Shown here: positions 16,850 through 25,720 of the stretch, piece after piece
How the letters are laid out: the number at the start of each line of letters is the position of its first letter
Numbering within the stretch: position 1 is the first letter of the stretch
Assembly: GCA_030832825.1 (NCBI GenBank)
Contig: JAURIJ010000013.1
Location: 1 to 61,359 of the forward strand
DNA: 61,359 nucleotides
Direction of reading: 5' to 3'
DNA from: Gammaproteobacteria bacterium
GTDB lineage: Bacteria; Pseudomonadota; Gammaproteobacteria; Pseudomonadales; Pseudohongiellaceae
Made by a program: the position numbers and the translations under genes
Notes under the pieces: generated by a model
Seen by the model: the letters and a program-made list of their open reading frames with translations, nothing else
The model's database searches: none
What the model was told of the DNA's origin: nothing

Positions 16850-19503
16850 CGCGCACCTCCTGGTGTCCCGCCTGCATAGAACTGACGCACAAAATGTGAG
16901 ACCGCCGTGATCTCGGCATCATTCAGACGATCCGTCCACGGCGCCATGGAGGTGCCCGGCACCCCATTGCGCAGCACCCGCTCGCTCTCGGCATGCGTGG
17001 GTCGCTCACCCGTGAAGTCCGTCGGCATGATGGGCAGCTGATCCGCCGCGAAACCATTGCCCGTGCCCGCATCGCCATGGCACTCGGCACAGTGCTGCTG
17101 GTAGACACGGGCGCCTTCCTGCAACTGTCCCGCTTGGGCGGCGCTCGCGTCCTGCGGCCCGAAGTCGCGCACCAGGGCGACCAGGGCCGCGAGGTTTCCC
17201 GGCGACTGGTCGCGCCAGCCGGGCATGGCAGTGCCATGGACGCCGTTCCACAGAATGTCGGCCAGCCGCTGCGGCGTGTAGTCACGCGCCGTGAGATTCA
17301 CGGGCGGCGGCTCCAGCCAGCCGGCGGCCGGTCCCGCGCCATCGCCGTTCGCGCCGTGACAGCCGGAGCAATTGGCCTGCCACAAGGCATTGCCCAGCGC
17401 GAGGTCCCCGTTGGCGGCCAGCGTCGGGGCATTGCCTCGTGGCTGAGTCCTGCCCGGGTGCGCATTGAGCACCGGCGATGAGAACGCCAGCTGGGCCCAT
17501 TCGCTGTCGCCCGCCACGGCGCGGGCGGCGGTGTCGCCCTCTGGCCAGGCCAGCTCTCGGGCCCGGCCGAGCGTCTCCAGATACGCCACCAGGTCACGCG
17601 CCTCCTGGGTGGGCTGCGTCGGATCCCCGGCGAAGAACTGCGGATAGGCCGGCATCACCGAGCCGGGCACCACGGCACGCGGGGCATACAAATGGGCGAG
17701 ATGCCATTCGGCGGTGCGAGTGTTGCCGGCGCGCGCCAGATCCGGCCCGATGCGCCGGGTGCCCAGCAGATGCGGGAAGTCGAAGCGCCCTTCCCAGGCC
17801 AGGGTCGGCGCGCCGTAGCGCTGGATGTCGGCGGGCACATAGCGCACCTGCTGGGTATGGCAATAGCCACAGCCTTCGCGGGCGTAGATGTCGCGCCCGC
17901 GCTGCTCGGCGGGCGTCAGGGGGAGTGGACTGGCCGGGGCCATGACATTCGTCTGATCCGCCAGCAGGCGCCTGGGCATCTCGCCCAGCAGGGACACGGA
18001 AAACACGAAGAACAGCACACCCGCCACCGAGGCCACTACATAGGACATGCCCAGCACCCGTGCCGGGGCCTCAGCGCTGCCCTCAATCACCACAGGCGCC
18101 ACGCGCGCGGCCGCCACGCGTTGTCGGTTCTGCGCCACGGCGTCGGCCCCTGCCCCGCGAGGGCCCGTCATCAGCCCGGCGAAAAGAGCGATGAAGCCGG
18201 CAGTGATGGGAATGGCGGTCAGGGAGCGGAACACCCAGTAGGGCTGCGACTCACGCAGGGATTCCAGCCAGGGCGCGCCGCTCTGCCAGGCACCGCCCTG
18301 CACCAGACCGGCCACCGACAGGTCGATGACCATGAGCCAGATGCCGATGGTGAGGAGCCAGTAGGCCCATTCCAGTGCCCGAGCGTTGTACCTCGCCAGC
18401 GGAATGCGTTGCCAGGCATGAAGGATGCCGCCGATGCCGGCGAAGGTCGCAAAACCCAGCATGGCCAGATGGGAATGTCCGATCACCCAGTCGGTGAAAT
18501 GCGTGAGCTCGTTGAGCGCCATGTTGGCCTGCAGCGAGCCCTGAATACTCACCACGAGGTAGAAGATCACCGACATGGAGACGAAGCGCAGCGCGATGTC
18601 CTGCGGAATCCAGCCGCTGCCGCGCTGGGACAGCATCAGATTGGACACCACGATGAGCACGATCACCCCGAGCAGGAACGAGGCGTAGATCGCGGTCATC
18701 TGCGCTTCCATGGGAATCACGGAAAAGATGTAGTGATGCGTCCCGTTCAGCGGGTAAAGGAAGAACAGTCCCCAGAAGCCCAGCATGGAGAGCAGATGAC
18801 TGAAGACGGGCCGACCGGTGCTGGCGGGAATCACGAAATAGAGAATGGCGAGCGCCAGCGGCGTCACGAAGAGACCGACGGCATCGTGAATCCACAAGCC
18901 GCTGAAGGCTGCCCCCGCGGCGCCCGGCACGAACTCCGGCACGATGTTGCCCATGGGATACGAGAGCAGCGTGAACACCAGGGCTCCGATGATGTACCAG
19001 CCCGACACGTAGAGATCAGTGAGTCCCTTGCGGAAGAACGGCGGCAGGAATTGCGCCGCGGCCAGCACGAAGGCGAGGACCACGAACACATCGACCAGCA
19101 GGGGAAACTCCGCCCACTCCAGCGGCTGACTGACCCCGGCCAGCACCAGCGCCCAGCCCGGCAGCATGACCACGAAATTCCAGAGGCCGAACAGCACCAG
19201 CCCGAGCGTGCGCCCGGTCACCCGTGAACCGGTCAGGATGGGAACGGCATGATAGAGGAAGGCCAGGAAGGCATTGCCGAGCCAGCCCAGCATGATGCCC
19301 TGGGTGTGCGCATAGCGCATGCGGCCCCAGCTCGGCAGCAGGCCGGAGAACAGATCCGGAAGGATGAATTGCAGCGAGACCAGAATGCCGAGGGTGACGG
19401 CGACCAGCAGCATGGCAAATGCAGCGATGCCGTGCGCCTGCACCAGAAATGTGTCGACCGTGGCATCCGTTGCGCGCTTGTTCTGAGTGGTTGTTTGCGA
19501 CAC
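16846..19503 (-). CDS. Fused cbb3-type cytochrome c oxidase, CcoN-CcoO-CcoP-like single polypeptide
   Basis: The 885-aa chain begins with a CcoN-like domain of about 460 residues and twelve or so helices. The low-spin haem ligand is in YAHTQG, a CuB ligand in WIHDAVG, the HH pair in GTHHYIF with a Tyr six residues before it (as in oxidases), and haem ligands in IGHSHLAML. A CcoO part follows, with its own helix and CGYCH (about 546), GPDLAR and SVMPAYP. Two more cytochrome c domains end it, CSGCH (about 710) and CAECH (about 803), as in CcoP. I chose the GTG start with AGAGGAG upstream over an in-frame ATG 33 bp earlier. It reduces O2 at the inner membrane. No CcoGHIS maturation genes are visible. 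Confidence 0.9.
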   Translation of the reverse strand: MSQTTTQNKRATDATVDTFLVQAHGIAAFAMLLVAVTLGILVSLQFILPDLFSGLLPSWGRMRYAHTQGIMLGWLGNAFLAFLYHAVPILTGSRVTGRTLGLVLFGLWNFVVMLPGWALVLAGVSQPLEWAEFPLLVDVFVVLAFVLAAAQFLPPFFRKGLTDLYVSGWYIIGALVFTLLSYPMGNIVPEFVPGAAGAAFSGLWIHDAVGLFVTPLALAILYFVIPASTGRPVFSHLLSMLGFWGLFFLYPLNGTHHYIFSVIPMEAQMTAIYASFLLGVIVLIVVSNLMLSQRGSGWIPQDIALRFVSMSVIFYLVVSIQGSLQANMALNELTHFTDWVIGHSHLAMLGFATFAGIGGILHAWQRIPLARYNARALEWAYWLLTIGIWLMVIDLSVAGLVQGGAWQSGAPWLESLRESQPYWVFRSLTAIPITAGFIALFAGLMTGPRGAGADAVAQNRQRVAAARVAPVVIEGSAEAPARVLGMSYVVASVAGVLFFVFSVSLLGEMPRRLLADQTNVMAPASPLPLTPAEQRGRDIYAREGCGYCHTQQVRYVPADIQRYGAPTLAWEGRFDFPHLLGTRRIGPDLARAGNTRTAEWHLAHLYAPRAVVPGSVMPAYPQFFAGDPTQPTQEARDLVAYLETLGRARELAWPEGDTAARAVAGDSEWAQLAFSSPVLNAHPGRTQPRGNAPTLAANGDLALGNALWQANCSGCHGANGDGAGPAAGWLEPPPVNLTARDYTPQRLADILWNGVHGTAMPGWRDQSPGNLAALVALVRDFGPQDASAAQAGQLQEGARVYQQHCAECHGDAGTGNGFAADQLPIMPTDFTGERPTHAESERVLRNGVPGTSMAPWTDRLNDAEITAVSHFVRQFYAGGTPGGAR

Positions 19504-19700
19504 GCCGCTGCTCCTCTGCGCTCGAAGTCCCGGCATCTTAGCCAGCGCTGGAAGTGGAGTAAAGGCAAGACCCGGCGCGAGCGAGTGCCAATAGGCAAGG
19601 GTGCCAAGTGGGCTTTTATTTGCACGAGAAAAAACGCGCAGTCGTGTGCAGGAATGATCAGGAAGCGCGATGGGGAATGACTGATTTGAAGAGAGTTTAG

Positions 19701-19777
19701 TGGCGGACCGGACGGGACTCGAACCCGCGACCTCCGGCGTGACAGGCCGGCATTCTAACCGGCTGAACTACCGGTCC
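19701..19777 (-). tRNA. tRNA-Asp (anticodon GTC)
   Basis: The minus strand folds as a 77-nt cloverleaf with CCA encoded. The acceptor stem is GGACCGG/CCGGTCC, the D-arm TTCAGCCGGTTAGAAT, the anticodon loop CTGTCAC with GTC, and the T-arm contains GGTTCGAGTCC. It is 34 bp downstream of tRNA-Val on the same transcript. A 7-bp inverted repeat (AGAGTTT at 19692-19698, AAACTCT at 19782-19788) brackets it and could form a precursor stem. Confidence 0.97.
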
Positions 19778-19811
19778 ACACAAACTCTTTACTGCAGACT
19801 CCGTGAGAGTC

Positions 19812-19887
19812 TGGTGGGTGTTGAGGGATTTGAACCCCCGACATTCGCCTTGTAAGGGCGACGCTCTACCAACTGAGCTAAACACCC
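19812..19887 (-). tRNA. tRNA-Val (anticodon TAC)
   Basis: The minus strand gives a 76-nt cloverleaf with encoded CCA. The acceptor is GGGTGTT/AACACCC, the D-arm TAGCTCAGTTGGTAGAGC, the anticodon loop CTTACAA with TAC, and the T-arm GGGTTCAAATCCC. It is transcribed first, from the promoter at 19907-19934. The 34-bp spacer to tRNA-Asp contains a small hairpin (AGACT/AGTCT) that may be a processing site. Confidence 0.97.
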
Positions 19888-19906
19888 GTTCTCTTGGGTG
19901 ACGCGC

Positions 19907-19934
19907 ATTTTACGCACTTGAATTGTTCTGTCAA
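19907..19934 (-). promoter_or_regulatory. Sigma-70 promoter of the tRNA-Val/tRNA-Asp unit
   Basis: On the minus strand a perfect -35 TTGACA (19934-19929) is separated by 16 bp from -10 TAAAAT (19912-19907). A GC-rich discriminator GCGCG follows, the type associated with stringently controlled stable-RNA promoters. It lies 20 bp upstream of the tRNA-Val 5' end. Confidence 0.85.
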
Positions 19935-20015
19935 TCAATTTTCTCGGCCGTTTTCAGGCACGAAAACCTGCAGCAATGCTTGTCAAAAAGTGAAGATTTC
20001 TGTTCCCGGCCGCAC

Positions 20016-21728
20016 TCATTTGCTCAGGTGCTGGAAGGATCCATCCCAGTCGGCGGACAGGCTCTGCGTGCGCAGATTGGCGAATCTTTCCAGATAGATT
20101 TCGTAGAGATGGGCATGCGCTGCGGCCGCGTGCAGCACCTCGAAACGCTGCTGTGCAGCATCCCATTGCTGTGCGAAATAAAGGTCGAGTGCCGCGTGAT
20201 ACTGTGCCACTTCCGCCAGCCATTGCGGACTCGCATCGGCTGTCTTGCACAGCAGTTCGTAAGTGCGCACGGCGTGGTCCTTGCCCTTGACCTTCACCTT
20301 GTCGATAAGGCGGCACACGATGCCTTCCAGTGTGTGATGCGTCTCTTCGCCGATCAGCAGTTTCACGCCGTAGAACTTGGTCAGACCTTCGAGTCGCGAG
20401 CCCAGGTTCACGGCATCACCGAGCACCGTGTAGGCGCGACGATAGACCGATCCCATGTCCCCCACGTTCATCATGCCGGTGTTCACGCCGATGCCGATGT
20501 TGATCGGGGGAAAGCCCTTGCGCGGAAACTCCTGCCGCAGGCGCTCCACTTCATCGAGAATCCGCAGTGCGGCTTGCACTGCATTGCTGCGATGCGCGAG
20601 ATCCTCCAGCGGTGCGCCCCAGAAGGCCATGATCATGTCGCCGACGTATTTGTCGACAGTGCCGTTGTGCTCGAAGATGATGCCGGTGAACGGCGTGAAA
20701 AACTCGTTCAACAATTGCTTGAGTTCGGTGGCCGTCAGCGCTTCCGAGACACTGGTGAAATCCCGGATGTCCGCGAACAGCACCGTCATTTCCCGACTCT
20801 CGCCCGAGAAGCTGTAGGCCTCTGGATTCTGCAGCATCGCATCGATGTGGGCCGGTGGCACATATTGATCGAACATGCCCTTGATGGTCTTGCGCGTGAG
20901 TCGTTCGCTCAGGAAACCGTAGGCCGTGTTGATCACCACCAGCGTCAGGATCAGGATCAGCAGCAGGATCAGGGTCAGAGACAAGTCCATGCGATAGAGC
21001 GACCACAAAGCGAAGTTGCTCCAGACCGCCGCGCCGATCAACACCAGTGCCGCCACCGCAAGCAGCGTCGGACCGAGCAGTGGCAGCACCGCGCTGAGCA
21101 CTGCACCGAGCACCAGCAGGATCACGAGTATCGCCCCCTCCTCCCACACCGGCTTGTAGGGAAAAGGCGAGGCCAGCGAGGCACTGATGTCGTTCTGCGC
21201 GCTGTCTGCGTTGCCAGCGACTTCCTGCACGATGAAGGAGTTGAGGATGCCGTTGAGAATGTTCGCGTGCACTTCCGCTCCCGGGTACACCGCTTCCAGT
21301 GGCGTCGAGCGCAGATCGAACATGCCGGTGGCCGTGGTGCCCACCAGCACCAGGGCGTTCTCGAGCACGGCCGGGTCAATGGTGCCCTTGAGCACATCCG
21401 TGGCCGAGACGTATGCATATTGACCGTTGCCACTGAGCACGGACGGGCCGACATAGGGCACCAGCACCTGCGCACGTGCATCCGTGGCCAGCTCGTACTG
21501 ACCTGCATTGCGACCGATGCGGATGCCTTCCACCTGGTGCACATCACCCAGCGGATAGGTCACCAGTTCGAAATCCTGTTCGAACAAATACAGCCGCGCC
21601 ATTTCCAGCGCCAGGGTCGGATACAACTGATTGCGATAGCGCACGACAAGAGGCACGCGTCGGATGATGCCATCGACATCCGGCAGCTGATACATGATGC
21701 CGGCACCGGCAGCAGCTTCTTGCAGCAC
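20016..21728 (-). CDS. CHASE2-type adenylate/guanylate cyclase, 5'-truncated
   Basis: The 570-aa product holds the second half of a periplasmic CHASE2 sensor (LPDVDGIIRRVPLVV, then YPTLALEMARL), three membrane helices (about 190-270) and a class III cyclase domain. The cyclase domain carries the metal site FADIRDFTSVSE, the DKYVGDMIMAFWGAP segment and the LGDAVNLGSRLEG segment. It would make cAMP or cGMP in the cytoplasm. The first half of CHASE2 and the N-terminal export/anchor helix are absent. The only usable start is the GTG at 21728, and an in-frame TAG lies about 80 bp upstream with no other start codon between. queD begins divergently only 136 bp away. The gene may be a remnant of a rearrangement or a functional shortened cyclase. 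Confidence 0.75.
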   Translation of the reverse strand: MLQEAAAGAGIMYQLPDVDGIIRRVPLVVRYRNQLYPTLALEMARLYLFEQDFELVTYPLGDVHQVEGIRIGRNAGQYELATDARAQVLVPYVGPSVLSGNGQYAYVSATDVLKGTIDPAVLENALVLVGTTATGMFDLRSTPLEAVYPGAEVHANILNGILNSFIVQEVAGNADSAQNDISASLASPFPYKPVWEEGAILVILLVLGAVLSAVLPLLGPTLLAVAALVLIGAAVWSNFALWSLYRMDLSLTLILLLILILTLVVINTAYGFLSERLTRKTIKGMFDQYVPPAHIDAMLQNPEAYSFSGESREMTVLFADIRDFTSVSEALTATELKQLLNEFFTPFTGIIFEHNGTVDKYVGDMIMAFWGAPLEDLAHRSNAVQAALRILDEVERLRQEFPRKGFPPINIGIGVNTGMMNVGDMGSVYRRAYTVLGDAVNLGSRLEGLTKFYGVKLLIGEETHHTLEGIVCRLIDKVKVKGKDHAVRTYELLCKTADASPQWLAEVAQYHAALDLYFAQQWDAAQQRFEVLHAAAAHAHLYEIYLERFANLRTQSLSADWDGSFQHLSK

Positions 21729-21864
21729 GGCGATGAGTGCCCGGAGTCCAAGGGAATCAGGCTGTACTTGAAACGGAACTGTCGGTATCCTTGCGGACCG
21801 TTTCGGCCAGGCTGCCTACAGGTGCCTCGTCACCCAGAAGCCTCAGCGAATACACCGAGCCAGC

Positions 21865-22224
21865 ATGGATATCTACAAGGAATTCACCTTCGAAGCGGCG
21901 CACCGTTTGCCCAATGTGCCTGCAGGACACAAGTGTGCGCGCCTGCACGGTCATTCCTTCGCAGTGCGGATCCATGTCAGCGGCCCGGTGGGCGAGCACT
22001 CCGGCTGGGTGATGGATTTCGGCGACATCAAGGACGCCTTTCACCCCGTGTGGAAACAGTTGGATCACTATTACCTGAACGAGATTCCCGGCCTGGAAAA
22101 CCCAACCAGCGAAAACCTCGCCATCTGGATCTGGCAGCGCCTCAAGCCGGCCCTGCCTGCGCTGAGTCGCGTGGAGATCCGAGAGACCTGCACCAGCGGC
22201 TGCATCTACACCGGCCCTCTCTGA
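21865..22224 (+). CDS. queD: 6-carboxytetrahydropterin synthase QueD
   Basis: The 119-aa enzyme of the PTPS family converts 7,8-dihydroneopterin triphosphate to 6-carboxy-5,6,7,8-tetrahydropterin, the first committed step to queuosine. It has EAAHRL, the catalytic Cys and zinc histidines in [10 protein letters not shown], and the C-terminal [13 protein letters not shown]. Length is normal. No strong ribosome-binding site precedes the ATG. Its partners queC and queE lie about 18 kb away at 40-41.4 kb. It is convergent with the oxidoreductase gene 2 bp downstream. Confidence 0.95.
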   Translation: MDIYKEFTFEAAHRLPNVPAGHKCARLHGHSFAVRIHVSGPVGEHSGWVMDFGDIKDAFHPVWKQLDHYYLNEIPGLENPTSENLAIWIWQRLKPALPALSRVEIRETCTSGCIYTGPL

Positions 22225-22226
22225 AC

Positions 22227-23483
22227 TCAGAGCACCTCGCCACGCAACTCGAAAGCATCAACCCCTGAATTCACGTCAGCCAGTGCCTGCGGATTGACGC
22301 GCAGACGCTCTGTGATCAGGCGCTTGCACGCGATGAACTCCTTCGCACGGTTGATGCAATCCGCGGCCACCATCACGTCGCCGCGCAGATGAAAGACGCA
22401 GAAACCCGTCTCATCGGCATGCAGTGGATCGCCCCGCAGCACCACCGTTTCGCGCTCCAGCAAGAGGCCGGCACTCTGCAGCTTGATGCTGTACTGATCC
22501 GACCAGAACCATGGCAGGGCATCATAGAGCACCTGCTTGCCACAGATATTGGCAGCCGCCACGCGCGCCTGATCCAACGCGTTCTGCACCGATTCCAGGC
22601 GCAGGCGGCGCCCGTAGCGCGCCGAGGGGTGCCAGGTGCAGTCGCCGGCCGCGTGGATGTGTGGATCGCTGGTGCAGGCATAGGCGTCCACGACGATGCC
22701 ATTGTCGACCTCCAGGCCTGCCTCGCGGGCCAGAGCAAGCTCCGGCAGAACGCCAATGCCGACAACCACCAGATCGGCGGGGTGAGTGCGGCCGCTGGCT
22801 TCGCGCACCGCGCTCACAGTGGCTTCGCCCAGCAGTTCCACGCCGACAATGCCCGTCAGTATCGTCACGCCATGACGGGCATGCAGCGCGGCAAAGTAGT
22901 CGGACACCACCGGGTGCGCGACGCGCGCGAGCAGCCGACTGGCCGCCTCCAGCACCGTGACCTCGAGGCCTTGCTGACGCAGCACGGCGGCCACCTCGAG
23001 GCCGATGTAACCGCCGCCGACTATCACGGCACGCTTGCCGCTCGCCGCGGCAGAGCGGATACGCTCGGCATCCTCGGCTGTGCGCAAGGTGAACACTCCT
23101 TGCAGCTCGTTCGCGCGTGGCAGGGTCCTGGCGACGGTGCCCGTGCACAGAGCCAGTGCGTCGTAATGCAGGGATTCTCCCCCGGCCAGCTGCACTGTCC
23201 GGGCCTGACGATCAATCGCCACAACACGCTCACCGAGGCGCAATTCCACGCCACTGGCGGCATAGTGGGACAGCGGCCGCAGAGCGATCGCGTCGAGCGT
23301 CTTCTCGCCAGCCAGCACCGCCTTGGACAAGGGCGGACGATGATAGGGCAAGGCCGATTCCGCGCCGATCAGCACGATCCGACCAGTCCAGCCCTCATTG
23401 CGCAGTTGCACGGCCAGCGCCGAACCTCCATGGCCGGCACCCACGACGATGCATACCTGGTCGCTTCCCTGAATGGCAGACAT
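22227..23483 (-). CDS. FAD-dependent NAD(P)H:ferredoxin reductase-like oxidoreductase
   Basis: The 418-aa flavoprotein has an N-terminal FAD dinucleotide fold (VVGAGHGGSALAVQL), an NAD(P) fold (VIVGGGYIGLEVAAVL) and the FAD motif IHAAGDCTWHP. A C-terminal reductase domain of the BphA4/rhodocoxin-reductase type (WFWSDQYSIKLQ) ends it. Such enzymes pass electrons from NAD(P)H to a ferredoxin that feeds oxygenases or P450s; no ferredoxin gene is near. Its ATG overlaps the last base of the ung stop (TGATG), with AGAGGG upstream, so it is translationally coupled to ung. Confidence 0.88.
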   Translation of the reverse strand: MSAIQGSDQVCIVVGAGHGGSALAVQLRNEGWTGRIVLIGAESALPYHRPPLSKAVLAGEKTLDAIALRPLSHYAASGVELRLGERVVAIDRQARTVQLAGGESLHYDALALCTGTVARTLPRANELQGVFTLRTAEDAERIRSAAASGKRAVIVGGGYIGLEVAAVLRQQGLEVTVLEAASRLLARVAHPVVSDYFAALHARHGVTILTGIVGVELLGEATVSAVREASGRTHPADLVVVGIGVLPELALAREAGLEVDNGIVVDAYACTSDPHIHAAGDCTWHPSARYGRRLRLESVQNALDQARVAAANICGKQVLYDALPWFWSDQYSIKLQSAGLLLERETVVLRGDPLHADETGFCVFHLRGDVMVAADCINRAKEFIACKRLITERLRVNPQALADVNSGVDAFELRGEVL

Positions 23484-24178
23484 CACAAGCCCTCTGTGGT
23501 TGGAAGAACGCGCCAGTCCACGGCCTCGAAACCATGAGCCAGCAGATACTGATTGGCGCGGGAGAAATGCCGGTTACCCAGAAACCCCCGACTCGCCGAC
23601 AAGGGCGAAGGGTGCGGTGACTCGAGCACGAGATGGCGCGAACGATCGATGAACTGGCCTTTCTTCTGCGCATGACTGCCCCACAGCATGAAGACCAGAT
23701 GTTCACGGCGCTCATTGAGCAGCGCGATGATGCGATCGGTGAACTGCTCCCAGCCGCGCCCCTGATGCGAGGCGGCGCGACCGGCCTCCACGCTCAGCAC
23801 GGCATTGAGCAACAGCACCCCTTGAGCCGCCCAGGACTGCAGACTGCCATGGCGGGCCGGCGCAATGCCCAGGTCGCTGGCGAGCTCCTTGTAGATATTG
23901 CGCAGGGACGGCGGAATCTCGACACCCGGCTGCACGGAAAAGCACAGACCATGGGCCTGCCCCGGGCCGTGGTAAGGGTCCTGCCCCAGAATCACCACGC
24001 GCACCCGATCGAACGGAGTGGAATTCAGGGCATTGAACATGTCCTTGCCGGCGGGGAACACCTGCTTGCCCGCGTGCTTTTCCTGCAGCAGGAAGGTGCG
24101 CAGCTCGCGCATGTACTCGCGCTCGAATTCCGGCTGCAGCAGTGCCTTCCAGGACGCGTCGAGCTGCACTCTGTCCAC
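23483..24178 (-). CDS. ung: Uracil-DNA glycosylase
   Basis: The 231-aa family 1 enzyme excises uracil from DNA. It shows the catalytic [14 protein letters not shown] motif with its Asp, the uracil-specificity segment [10 protein letters not shown] and the DNA-intercalation loop [11 protein letters not shown]. It lies 18 bp downstream of the lysS stop on the same strand and ends overlapping the reductase gene. Confidence 0.98.
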   Translation of the reverse strand: MDRVQLDASWKALLQPEFEREYMRELRTFLLQEKHAGKQVFPAGKDMFNALNSTPFDRVRVVILGQDPYHGPGQAHGLCFSVQPGVEIPPSLRNIYKELASDLGIAPARHGSLQSWAAQGVLLLNAVLSVEAGRAASHQGRGWEQFTDRIIALLNERREHLVFMLWGSHAQKKGQFIDRSRHLVLESPHPSPLSASRGFLGNRHFSRANQYLLAHGFEAVDWRVLPTTEGL

Positions 24179-24196
24179 CGGATTCTCCGCCTTGCT

Positions 24197-25720
24197 CTAC
24201 TTGTCGTGATGCGGCCGCATGTGGGGGAACAGCAGCACATCCTTGATCGAGGGAGCATCCGTGAACAACATGACCAGACGGTCTACACCGATGCCCTCCC
24301 CCGCCGTCGGCGGAAGACCGTATTCCAGCGCAGTCACATAGTCCGCGTCGTAGTGCATGGCCTCGTCATCGCCGGATTCCTTCTGCGCCACCTGCTCGTG
24401 GAAGCGACGGGCCTGGTCTTCGGCATCATTGAGCTCGGAGAAGCCATTGGCGATCTCGCGTCCGCCAACGAACAACTCGAAGCGATCGGTGACATCGGGA
24501 TTCTCATCGTTGGCGCGGGCCAGCGGCGACACCTCGGTGGGGTATTCGGTGATGAAAGTGGGCTGCAGCAGCAGGTTCTCCACTTTCTCGTCGAAGATGG
24601 CCATGCAGACACGGCCGTTGCCCCAGGAGTCCTCGATGTGCACGCCCATCTGCTGCGCCAGCGCCGCAGCACTCTCACGCGTCGCGAGCTGTGCCATGCT
24701 CACTTCCGGGCAGTGACGAACGATGGACTCACGCACGCTCAGGCGACTGAACGGCTGACCGAAATCGATGGCCAGCCCTTGGTAAGTCACCAGCGTGGTG
24801 CCTTGCACTTCAGTGGCGATACGACGGAACAATTCCTCCGTCAGGTCCATCAGATCGTGGTAATCGGCGTAGGCCTGATAGAACTCGATCATCGTGAATT
24901 CGGGATTGTGCCGGGTCGACAGCCCCTCATTGCGGAAATTGCGATTGATCTCGAAGACGCGTTCGAAACCACCCACCACCAGTCTCTTGAGATAGAGTTC
25001 CGGCGCGATGCGCAGATACATCTGCTGGTCCAGCGCATTGTGATGCGTGATGAAGGGCTTCGCCGACGCACCGCCTGGAATCACCTGCATCATCGGCGTT
25101 TCCACTTCCATGAAGCCATGGGCCTCAAAGAAGTGACGCAGGCAGCTGATGATTCTGGAGCGCGTGACGAATGTGGCACGTGAGGCTTCGTTGGCGATCA
25201 GGTCGACATAGCGCTGACGGTAACGCACTTCGGTGTCGGCCAGGCCGCGATACTTGTCCGGCAGCGGGCGCAGCGACTTGGTAAGCAGGCGCAGCGAGGC
25301 GATCCACACGGTGAGTTCGCCCTTGCCAGTCTTGAACACGCGGCCTTCGACGCCGACGATATCCCCCAGATCCAGCCCCTTGATCTCGGCCAGCAGGGAT
25401 TCGTCGAGCTCCTTGGGATTGAAGTACAACTGGATCTGCTCTGACACATCCTGAATCACCAGGAAAGGTCCGCGCATGCGAATGAGGCGACCTGCCACCT
25501 TCACATGTGGCGCCAGAGCCTCCAGCGCTTCCTTGTCCTGCTCGCCATGGGCCTTGATCAGATCGGCGGCGTAATGCGTGCGGCGGAAGTCGTTGGGAAA
25601 GGCATTGCGGCGCGCACGAATGGCGTCGAGCTTCTCGCGGCGCAAGGCAATCAGTTTGTTCTCGTCGTGATGCGACTCGTCGCTGCCTGTCTGCTGATTG
25701 TGTTCTGTCACGTGATTCAT
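24197..25720 (-). CDS. lysS: Lysyl-tRNA synthetase (class II)
   Basis: The 507-aa enzyme charges tRNA-Lys. An N-terminal OB-fold anticodon-binding domain (about 60-180, [17 protein letters not shown]) is followed by the class IIb catalytic domain: motif 1 around FMEVETPMM, motif 2 [15 protein letters not shown] and motif 3 [11 protein letters not shown]. The start overlaps the prfB stop by 4 bp, the standard prfB-lysS operon. Length is normal. Confidence 0.98.
   Translation of the reverse strand: MNHVTEHNQQTGSDESHHDENKLIALRREKLDAIRARRNAFPNDFRRTHYAADLIKAHGEQDKEALEALAPHVKVAGRLIRMRGPFLVIQDVSEQIQLYFNPKELDESLLAEIKGLDLGDIVGVEGRVFKTGKGELTVWIASLRLLTKSLRPLPDKYRGLADTEVRYRQRYVDLIANEASRATFVTRSRIISCLRHFFEAHGFMEVETPMMQVIPGGASAKPFITHHNALDQQMYLRIAPELYLKRLVVGGFERVFEINRNFRNEGLSTRHNPEFTMIEFYQAYADYHDLMDLTEELFRRIATEVQGTTLVTYQGLAIDFGQPFSRLSVRESIVRHCPEVSMAQLATRESAAALAQQMGVHIEDSWGNGRVCMAIFDEKVENLLLQPTFITEYPTEVSPLARANDENPDVTDRFELFVGGREIANGFSELNDAEDQARRFHEQVAQKESGDDEAMHYDADYVTALEYGLPPTAGEGIGVDRLVMLFTDAPSIKDVLLFPHMRPHHDK

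Noticed and set aside
19621..19650. Inverted repeat TGCACGA...TCGTGTGCA upstream of the fused oxidase, considered as an operator or FNR site
   Set aside because: The arms are imperfect, and the sequence does not match the TTGAT-N4-ATCAA FNR/Anr box.
21757..22068. Minus-strand open frame through queD and its upstream region, considered as the missing 5' part of the cyclase or a FecR-like gene
   Set aside because: Most of it is antisense to queD, it is in a different frame from the cyclase, and I see no CHASE2 or FecR pattern.
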